Positions 55,616-64,000 of a stretch of DNA of 64,000 nt are shown in pieces. Positions within the stretch are counted from its first letter, which is position 1. The number at the start of each line of letters is the position of its first letter. The notes below the pieces were generated by a model that saw nothing but the letters and a program-made list of their open reading frames with translations, was not told where the DNA came from and did not search any database. This DNA comes from Dictyophora rubrovolvata (Eukaryota; Basidiomycota; Agaricomycetes; Phallales; Phallaceae): the NCBI GenBank assembly GCA_029959195.1, contig CP114125.1, forward strand, positions 186,001-250,000, given 5' to 3'. The translations under genes and the position numbers were made by a program.

Positions 55616-57217
55616 ATGTCCGACCGGACTCGTCGATCTTCTTTTCTCAATTTTAATCTAGGGAATTTATTTCGCCATCCCGCTAATACGAGTGATAATA
55701 TTAGCAATATTAATCTTAATCTGAATTATTCAGATTCTTTACCACGCTCCGGATTGGAATCTTTGACTCATTTGCCACCGTCATTACCACCACTACCCCC
55801 ACTGTCTTCTTCTGAGCCGTCCCAGGATCTCAGCTATAATCATAACCATGCTTATAACAATGACATCGTGTCACTGCCATCTGTCTCCAGCGCTTCCGTG
55901 TCCACCCTCGCCTCGGCATCGGCATTCACAGTAGCTTCAAATCCATCTATATCGACCTATGCATCCGTCTCCGCTTCCATAGCTCCGTCATCCGCCTCAG
56001 CCTCAAAATCCCAAGGTCGGAAGAGCCGTGGTGCCCGATCCCATATATCTTCCTCTTCCTGGTCGTACTCCTACCCATACTCTGACTACATGTCCTCATC
56101 ATCTGGTCTGTCCATACAAGACAACTACTTGGAAGACATCGCCGCCGGCATCGATGACGATAGAACAGAGCTAGAGGAACCGACGTCGCCTACTACGACA
56201 ACGGCCAGTACAACTTCAGCTTCTGTCCTGTCGTCGTCTTCAAAACATTCAAACCTCGTGCGAAGGTTTCGCTTGCGCGGTGGAGCAGATGAGCATTTTC
56301 TCAAACCCCGATCTGCTACTGCCACGGGAATATCTTCTTCGGGGTTAGGAATCACGTCATCATCACACCACCCATCATCGCCTGTTTCGCCTAGCAAATT
56401 ACCATTCAAATCTAGATTCCATCTGAATGATACCACGAAACCGTCAAAGGAATGTGCTACAGATGATGAGGATGATAATTCGCTCCCATCTCAGCCAAAC
56501 CCCACCGCGAAATTGAAAAAACGTCTAATACTCGTTGAGCTAGACGAGGAAGGTCGCATGATCGAGAACCGCCGAGGCGGTAAGGTCCCAAGTCATAATC
56601 TCAATGACACGCTCAAACCAGCGAGTCATCTAGCTCATGCTAACCACAACAACGGTAACAACAATAACAACAACGAAACTATTGGCAAGTCAACTAGTAA
56701 CACGACTCCCAGTCCACTTGCAGTTGCCGCAGAACATTTCTCATCAACCCTATCGAATAGCCCCTTCTTTCACTTACGCTTCCGTAAACAAAAACGTCTT
56801 CTGGTGAAGGATATCCCGACTGATGACGGAGAATATACGCGCTCGCGGATCGTAGCGCTGAGACAATGGGCGGAGGTACGTGGTCTCTTTTTTCTCTCTA
56901 TTTCGTCTTCCTTTTTGGTTTGGGTTGCTTATAACGGGTTAATGTATTGTTATGTCTGGTTACCGTAGAGTCTCGGAGCTGTTCGACGTTTGTTGCGGTC
57001 CGTACCCGACGGTACGATCTGGATCGAGTTCAAAGACCGCGAGGTCGCTGAAAATGTAAGTATTGTATTCAACGACAGCTCGTCATCGGAAAGAAAACAA
57101 AGAAGTTAATATCTTGCAAAATATTTTATTCAGGTCTGTCATCTTCATGCACACGTGCATATCCCCAATGTAGGTCGTGTACGACTTGATTGGGTTGAAG
57201 GCAGGGAAGCCGGTTGA
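55616..57217 (+). CDS. Low-complexity Ser/Asn-rich protein with a conserved C-terminal block
   Basis: ATG 55616 (MSDRTRRSSFLNFNLGNLF) opens a long frame rich in Ser, Ala and Asn, with runs such as NNGNNNNNN. The folded part is at the end: RLILVELDEEGRMIENRRGG, RIVALRQWAE, then across a GT-AG intron (56876-56968) SLGAVRRLLRSVPDGTIWIE and FKDREVAENV. A second intron ending at 57134 leads to CHLHAHVHIPNVGRVRLDWV and a stop at 57215-57217. The beta-alpha-beta rhythm of the last 65 residues resembles an RRM-like fold (RxLLRS, WIEFKDRE, GRVRLDW). An alternative start upstream through a further exon cannot be excluded. Function unknown; possibly RNA- or protein-binding. Confidence 0.6.
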
Positions 57218-57998
57218 ATCCCTCCAACATTTGAATTTCGCATTAAGAAAAGAGGTACTATAATATTTCACTCTCCTCCCGGTTTTTGACGAAACTAAAT
57301 TCTTTTATTCTTCAGTCTGGTTTGGTTTGTCTCGTCCTTCCGGCCCGGGCTCGTTTTCTCTTCCAAAACTCGCAATTGTATATCTTTTTTCTCTCCTTCG
57401 TCAGAATTTATTCGTGTATCTTATATACCTTCCCCTTTTTTTTCAGTCTTCTGTCGACCGTTAACCTCATCAATCACGGATTTTTTTCCCTTTGTTACAT
57501 ACGCTTTCGCCCTCCGTACATCTTTCAGAGTACCGTTTCCGCCCCCGTCGCTATATGGGACGCGCCCACTCGGCTTTCGGTTCCCTTTGCTCTATCGAAA
57601 TATTCTCGTCTGGACCAACACCAACACCACATTATTTGTACAACAACCTGTACACCATGTATCCTGTAATACCAAAAATCCTGATACAGACTTGTATGCC
57701 TTCTTGGATTGCTTGGCTGTCCTTCAATTGCGTGCCAACGTGCCACCACGCATGCCTCGTACGTCATGCACATCATGACAAACAGCCTTCTTATCGACCA
57801 CGACCTCTTTTTTCTCAATTACTTCTCGGATCTAGTCGCAAGGACTTGGTTTAGAAATGTTGTTTCATCTCCGTGTAGTCGATACTTTACTTGTCGTGCT
57901 TCCTGGCGAAGTGCAATAATGTACATACATACGATACGTGTGTGCCACTATCAAATAAAAAAGTGTTCTAAGACAAATAATCTATGTGGACTCTGAAT
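57218..57998. other. 3' flank between convergent genes
   Basis: Pyrimidine-rich, no gene recognised. Confidence 0.45.
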
Positions 57999-60173
57999 TT
58001 ACTCATTTAACAACTGGTACCCTAATCCATTGGCCCTTAAAAGTGACTGCACAATTTTCATACCATGTAAAACTTTTTCTTCCTCCAGTCTCCGTCCAAC
58101 AATTTGAACACCAACCGGAAGACCATGCATCGCTTTTGCATCATAATTCTTATACGTGTTTTGAGCGATAGAACTGGCTTTTCGTAGCTGTTCTTTGAGT
58201 GCTGCTGAGAGATCGTCAAGTGATGAAGTGACCTTTGTCACGGGAATAACACCCGCGCTATAATCGACCTTTTTTTTCACGAAATATGAGCGGCGCCTGG
58301 CCATGGCGAGAGACGAACGCTTTTATGACGTACAATATTAAAAAGAAAAGAATACATAATCGATCCAATCGAGTTATCCGACTTCTTATGCGGGAGAGCA
58401 GGAAGACTGTGAGGAACGGTTAGCAAAAAATCTATATCTGATTTTTTCCAGGCCTGGAAAAACTTTGCACGATACGCTTCGCGGCGCGCGACAAGGGCGA
58501 ATTGTTCTGTTGTCGTTTTAGGGCCGAGGTTTCGGATGAGTCCAGCGAGAATTGGATCGCGTCGGATGTAGTGGCAGTACCAGGCGTAAAGCTTGCGTAA
58601 AATCCTAGGGAGACGGAGGATCCTAAGAATGACGGATACACCTGTGTCGTTTGGTTCGAGAAATCGGAAAGGGCGCATTACTGTTTCGGCTGTTTAATAA
58701 TTATGAGCATGGACGTTGAAAGGGATATCATATTGGCTGCCATTCTGCATCTTGACTCACCTCCGTCTGCCATTATTAGCTGAGAACCTATTTGCATGGC
58801 TTCGTATACACTCGGGGGATTGCTAAAGCCGAGAAAATTACACAGTCATTAATGAAGAGAAAGACGTATCTCATTCATTCAGTTTGAATTACTTACAAGT
58901 CAACGATCTCGTGTCCGTTTTTTCGAAGAACATCGATGACAATTGCAAGAGCTCTTTCACATGCAGGCGAAGGCGGTGTCATGCCTTACATTCGTTTAAT
59001 GAAGAGGAAGAATGATCATGCATTCATTATGCCCAACAAGGTAAGACTCCAAATTTGGTATATTCAAAGCACCCTTACTTACCGTCACTCCACATTACGC
59101 CCCATTTCGGCTTATCAGGAATATTGGTATCTCTCCAAGGTATCGGATGGCACTACCACATGTCGACGTATTAAATAAATAAATCGAATGTAAATAGATT
59201 GGTTGGTAAGCCCATGTGCATATTTTTTATCTTTCACAGAAGCCGCAGTTCGCGTGTGGGCCGCGAGTCGCGACAGCCACCGCCAAGAAGTCGACTTACA
59301 GAATGATCATATTCCCAAGGTTTCATAGAGACAATAGCTTTCCAAATTGTTTCTAAATCTTCCAAAGTCCTCGCCATAGGAGAATAGACAGCCGGAACGC
59401 CTTCTTGTCCTGGAATGCTCGTTCCGGATCCAGTGCGGGGTATACGTCCAGTAGAAGCTTTGATGGTATATACACCGGAGAAATGAGCGGGGACGCGGAC
59501 AGAACCAGCTACGTCCGTTCCAATACCAATACGCGAACCTCCATATGCTAATAAAGCTGCTTCCCCGCCTGTAGATCCACCTGGCGTATGAGTGGAGACG
59601 TGCGGGTTCGTGGTTATACCAAAGAGAGGGGACCAAGATTCGTATGATAAAAGGGTTATGGGGGTTGTTGTTTTGACAAATGGGATGGCACCTGCGTCTT
59701 TGAGGAGTTTGACCAGGATTGAGTCCGTTTTGGCGGGTTTGCTGACCTGAGAGGAATAGCCGTAACAACTATCGTATCCTTGAACGTTAAGCGTGTCTTT
59801 GAGTGAGATAGGCATTCCAGCTAAAGGCCCTGATTTGTTTACGTCGCGAGTCCACTTTTCAGCGTCCGCGAACATGATTTCCGTGAGACAGTTTGTGGTT
59901 GCTTGTGCTTTTAGAGCCTGTTTGCCATACGCGTGCAAGACATCTACGGGATCCCAGAGGTTTGTTTGAACATTCTTTACGATATCTGATACTGGTGCAG
60001 AAAGAATTGTCGTGTCGTGTGCTGTCAAGGCTTCATGATAAACTCTGGGAAGACTGGCGATTCTTCTAGCTCTTTCCGCTCGTTTAGTCTCGCTAAAAAT
60101 GACTTTTAATGTGAGCTTAGAAACGCGATACTAAAACCTGCCTTGCTCGATGATAGCCTAGGAAGAAAGCCAT
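57999..60173 (-). CDS. Amidase-signature hydrolase (fungal acetamidase/FAAH-like)
   Basis: The amidase signature Ser-cisSer-Lys triad is visible: Lys in GMPISLKDTLNVQGYDS, cis-Ser in TPGGSTGGEAALLAYGGS, and nucleophile Ser in GIGTDVAGSVRVPAHFSG. Downstream exons give HPIPWRDTNIPDKPKWGV, MTPPSPACERALAIVIDVLR, NPPSVYEAMQIGSQLIMADG, MRPFRFLEPND and LDYSAGVIPVTKVTSSL-like VDYSAGVIPVTKVT, ending PVGVQIVGRRLEEEKVLHG with the stop at 57999. Family members hydrolyse small or fatty amides. At least seven exons; one intron is unusually long (about 59137-59300). The N-terminal exon MAFFLGYHRA (ATG 60173) joins SETKRAERARRIASLP through a probable GC-AG intron (60093-60141). Frame appears intact. A LINE lies about 180 bp upstream. 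Confidence 0.87.
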
Positions 60174-60353
60174 TTGTTCATGAGAACCCTAATATCAGTG
60201 GGATTGCACGGGTACAGTATTCCAAGTCCGCAAATCGGTAAATATTGTTTCCGCATGCACTACACTCCCACGTCTATACACAGATATGCGATCCCGTTAA
60301 AGTTCATTACACACGAATATTTCTATCTAACTACCGAATACAGGTTACTATCA

Positions 60354-60840
60354 AATAGGAAAAGCGGAGTCACCACTGTGCATGGCATGCGAAATGGAGA
60401 GAGAAGACGTTACACATTACCTCATGAAATGCCCGAGGTACGACGCATACCGGCTCAAAATGCAGCAACACTATCGCCAGCACATCATCCCGAAGAAGAC
60501 ACTCTTAGCAAGTCCCAAAGCGATGAAATTCCTATTCGAGTTCGTCAACAACACGAAGCGGTTCAAATACCCATACGGATCTTTCGACGAACCGAAGACG
60601 AGAGCGCGACGTGAGGCCGCGAGAAATCCAAGGGGAAGAGCAGGCCGCAACCGAGTATAGAAGACCAGACGACCGAGACGAGAACAAGCACCAGACAGAC
60701 TAGATCATCGGATCAACCCAAAGGCTATAGCGAGGAGACAAAAGACCGACCCGAGCGGAGAGAAAAAATAATAGGAAAAGTCTCGATACATAGGGCCCGG
60801 CCCCACGAGACTTTACAGAGTTATACACACACACACACAC
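60354..60840 (+). mobile_element. 5'-truncated LINE insertion with target duplication
   Basis: The frame from 60354 reads QIGKAESPLCMACEMERED, VTHYLMKCPRYDAYRLKMQQ and ends GRAGRNRV at 60658. This is the C-terminal zinc-knuckle region (CxxC-x8-H-x4-C) that closes reverse transcriptase ORFs of fungal Tad1-like non-LTR elements. The insertion ends in a (AC)n tail (60823-60840). AGGTTACTATCA occurs at 60342-60353 and again at 60841-60852, a 12-bp target-site duplication (13 with the shared C). Only the last 487 bp of the element were inserted. Confidence 0.9.
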
Positions 60841-60987
60841 AGGTTACTATCATAATGAAAGTACTTTTGGCTCAGTCTAAACGTCTTTGGACAACTCAGA
60901 AAGACGGCTTTGAATTGTATACGAACTATATGTATATCATAATTGGCGATATCTTCTAGGCGTCCAATATAATATCATTGGTCGATA

Positions 60988-63175
60988 TCACGATTCGGGA
61001 TCTAGCTCTTCCAAAAGCTTTGAAGCCTCCAAGGTTCTTGGAACAATCCGACATTTAAAGGGTTTCGGTCGTCTATAAATAAATGAAACGTGGTTTTTGA
61101 AAAGGTATGCGGGCACAAACAATACAAGCCCCGGTTCGAACTGTTCTCGAGGATACTCCGATTCATCAGGAAGTATGTTGTATACTTGTAGCACAGACGC
61201 AAACAGAAGAAACAATGTGCTTTCCGCGAAATGTCGTCCTGGGCAAACCCTGTGGATATGTACAAGGGGGTCAATTGAGATTCAAATAATTTATTAATAA
61301 TAAACCTTCGTCCGTATCCAAAGGCATAATCATGTCCGGGAACACCGACCTCTCCATCAGCTTGAAGAAATCTTTCTGGTCTAAACTTACCAGCGTCCTC
61401 TCCGTAAATTGATGTATCCCGGAGTAGCGTCCTATATTAATACGGTTGAAAAAGACACAGAAGGCAAATTATGCACAGCCTAACTCACCAAGAATTCCCA
61501 ATGACAAGCGTACCCTTTGGAACGAAATACCCACCAACAACATCATCCGCACAAAGTACATGAGGCAACCCAGTACTAACAACGGCATTCCAGCGTAACA
61601 CTTCTTTGAGGACTGCTTCAATATATGGAAGATTTTGTCGATCTTGAAAGGCAGGTAATCCTCCGGCACCTATCACAGTGTCCAATTCGGCTTGAGCTTT
61701 CTTTTGGGCTTGTGGATTTAGGACCATGGCGAAGAAGAACTGAAGGACTGTGCTGTCTGTCTGTTGTTGAGGAAAAAGTCATGTTAATTTTTTTCGGTAA
61801 TTGGCGTAGAGAAGTCTTTCTTTACCGAGTCTATTCCAGCAAAATATGCACTTCCTGGAACGTGTTTTATTATGTCTTCATATTCTGATGAACGAGTTGT
61901 GTTATCAGCCGCAAATTGTTCGATCAAGGAGGATGCAACTGAAGGAGGGGCCTCTCCTTTTTGCTGAAATGATAGTGAATAAATGTTGAATGTAGAATGC
62001 GAGAAGAGTACCATTGCTTCCTTGATCATTTCAATTGGAGAATTGACCATCTCGAAGGCTTCTTTTCTTATTTGTTCAAGTGTGTTTTTGAAATTAGCAC
62101 CCGGAAACCAGCTAGGAACGTGCTTCACTGCAGAAAGAGACAAGTGAAAGGTGCATGTCTCTAAAGAGTCCAAATCAAACAACTTGAGACTTACAGACAG
62201 GAAGAAAATCCGCCAGATATGTTCCGGGTATGCATGCTTCTCCAATTTTGGCCAGTGTATTATCAGATAAAACTGGATATGGGTCATATTTGGAGCGTGG
62301 TTTGATTCCATATGCTACCTGTTAGATTGTTACGTTAGGTACCAAGAATGCACGTCTTGAAAGACTAAAGTTCGTACCTCCAATATGAGCGAGCCCATGA
62401 CGAAGCGGACGTGCGACCTGAGGTTGTTTGGCGACTGATGAAGACGGTATAATAATGTTCTGTATGTATTTAATAGAGGCATTAGCCGAGAAGTGGCTCG
62501 TAAGGAATGTGAGTCAAAAACCGCACCTGACATATTTTCCTTGCACAACTTGATAATCTTGTACAGCAGTCTGATTGAAAAATCGGGAGAAACATGCTCT
62601 ATAGCGACGCCATTTTTCATCGGGTTGTTGAAATGAGAATATCCATTCCAAGTCGAGTCTGACATATGTATTCAGAATATGATTTACCGGCCGGAAAAGA
62701 AGTAATCCAATTAAAGACCCACAAATCATTGACTACAGTTGACTTATATCTGTTTGAATAGATGTTCCCTCTCCTTTCAAACAATTCCTGAGCCATTTCA
62801 TGCGAGTTTACAAGGAGAATTGATGTGCCTAGTGTAGACACGTATACCAAGTCTCCTGCACAAGTCGTAAAGAAAAAACTCAGGACATTGAACATAAACA
62901 AGTACCGTATTTCTTAGCCCAACGACTATAAGTCAGCCGTTCTTCTTTTTTGGGCATATCAAGGAGATTCCCAATGAGAGGACGTCGTGGGGGACCAGGT
63001 GGGAGCTTTAGACCTGACATAGTTGAGCTTGGGGTGCGCAACGTCAGATGTATCATTTGTAACATTCCTGCGGTGAAGCTGACCGTTTCATGTACCATCC
63101 AAAGAGTGCGTAGACTGTGATCACTGTCAGAGTAGTGTAGGCTGCCATGCCCCAAGTAGGTGGAATCATTGGCAT
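60988..63175 (-). CDS. Cytochrome P450 monooxygenase, microsomal, CYP64-like
   Basis: ATG 63175 opens a membrane anchor (AAYTTLTVITVYALFGWYMK) and is spliced to the proline hinge LKLPPGPPRRPLIGNL. Further blocks: KWRRYRACFSRFFN (helix C), SAYFAGIDSTDSTVLQFFF (helix I), EAVLKEVLRWNAVV (ExxR), FRPERF (PERF) and FGYGRRVCPGRHFAESTL (haem loop with the Cys ligand). The gene ends at 60988. About eleven exons, GT-AG introns, roughly 500 residues, the normal P450 length, with all hallmark motifs present. The pattern is closest to the basidiomycete enzymes usually annotated as O-methylsterigmatocystin oxidoreductase-like. Electrons come from NADPH-P450 reductase at the ER. Substrate unknown. The amidase downstream on the same strand could be a partner, but the linkage is only positional. 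Confidence 0.92.
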
Positions 63176-63737
63176 GATGGGTGAACAGATGAACTTTCTG
63201 GCACCAGTGTACTAAAACTAGGCGTTTTATGTAAGGTTCTGCAGACATGAAATGTATTGTCAGTGACGAAGCGATGTCTAAGTGCTTATTACAATTTCAC
63301 TGACCGAACCATAGTTTTTGAGCTCCTGGCGTCATTGCTCCATGATGAAGGAGCCAACTATGCTCTAAAAGTGCCCAGATGATCCATGACAGAATTTGCA
63401 ACAGGCTGGATGAGACGGACCTATAGAACTACGGAAATACCTCGACTCCACCACCGGCTTTGAAGAGCCCGTCGGTCATCTAGTGATGAATTTGATTAGT
63501 GGTTGTACACCGGGAGAGGTTTAATTTGAGTTTACGCCACTAAATTGTCAAGCTAATAACCGTTTGAAATAGTCCATTTCGAAAAACAGTTTGTAGTCGA
63601 TTACGAGAGCCGTCATACCCCGGCGCCTTGGAGCCTTCGCTGCAAGAAAAACACAGCTGTAAATGCTTACTAATCTGCACCGAGCTGTTAGCGCTTTAGC
63701 CTTTTCACTCTCCAACTCCGGTTTTCAATACACCACC
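63176..63737. other. Intergenic, nothing recognised
   Basis: Upstream region of the P450 gene and of an F-box relic. No motif stands out. Confidence 0.4.
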
Positions 63738-63812
63738 ATGCTTGACCTTCTTCCTTACGAGATCTTTGATTATGACTTTACATACATCATTATCTCAGAT
63801 GCATCTAAATGA
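63738..63812 (+). pseudogene. F-box start fragment
   Basis: ATG 63738 reads MLDLLPYEIFDYDFTYI and stops at 63812. The opening matches the F-box start of the 8-12 kb genes (MLDRVPYEIF). No other part of the family is found before the window ends, so it is a short relic or a truncated copy. Confidence 0.55.
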
Positions 63813-64000
63813 AATACAAGAGTTGTTCGTCTATCTAGATCAGTTCTATCGCAGGCCTTTATCAACCCGGAATCTGTTGTTACTCCAAGTTACTACACTG
63901 AGTCTAGATCTGCCAGCGAACGGGATACTTGATAGAGTAACGTTGGGTTCAATAATATAACATTTACAGTTAATTAAAAGGTCGAAATCGCGGCGCACAA

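Noticed and set aside
60820-60841. (AC)n run as an independent microsatellite
   Set aside because: It is the 3' tail of the LINE, directly followed by the target-site duplication.
1-64000. A biosynthetic gene cluster formed by O-methyltransferase, FAD oxidase, amidase and P450
   Set aside because: The genes are separated by housekeeping genes over 58 kb and no terpene, polyketide or peptide backbone enzyme is present.

Overview
The window is nuclear DNA of a basidiomycete fungus, most likely an Agaricomycete. Genes carry many short introns of about 50-90 nt, with very small exons in several cases. Gene content includes F-box/LRR-like families, small divergent fungal kinase-like genes, a multi-intron COMT-like O-methyltransferase and a MULE-type transposase of mushroom character. 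No rRNA, tRNA, CRISPR or prokaryotic-style operon was seen. Exon limits below come from reading splice signals and family motifs by eye, and all residue-level statements were made without alignment software.

Layout. 0.2-1.1 kb: mitochondrial oxidoreductase-like (OXLD1) gene, minus strand. 2.1-4.2 kb: two decayed genes, a small secreted protein and an M28 aminopeptidase. 5.5-7.6 kb: an intact O-methyltransferase. 7.6-12 kb: an F-box fragment and two full F-box paralogues forming a head-to-head inverted duplication. 12.7-22.1 kb: transposon-rich block holding a MULE leader fragment, a pair of LTR-like sequences in opposite orientation, a MULE transposase gene and a solo LTR with 5-bp target duplication sitting inside that transposase. 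22.9-24.6 kb: a third F-box gene.

25-47 kb is mostly conserved host genes: an RPA-interacting protein homologue, a disordered protein, TFIIA small subunit (TOA2), an eight-span membrane protein, a BTB protein, a decayed AIM9/APH-type kinase gene, a pogo-type transposon remnant, a BBE-like FAD oxidase, an MSSP/RBMS-like RRM protein and a signal-peptide protein. 47.8-52.3 kb is an accessory block: two copies of a small kinase-like gene (one frameshifted) flank a PD-(D/E)XK nuclease-like gene on the opposite strand. 55.6-57.2 kb holds a low-complexity protein gene. 58-63.2 kb holds an amidase and a cytochrome P450 on the same strand, with a 5'-truncated LINE inserted between them. An F-box fragment closes the window.

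The O-methyltransferase, P450, amidase and FAD oxidase are enzyme types common in fungal specialised metabolism, but they are spread over 58 kb among unrelated genes, so I do not call a biosynthetic cluster. The most unusual direct observations concern gene structure: several exons of 11-24 nt that encode core motifs, at least three GC-AG introns, a start codon that forms a whole coding exon, three ACGCGT boxes spaced exactly 7 bp apart, and a BBE-like oxidase whose N-terminus looks like a dual-acylation signal instead of a secretion signal.
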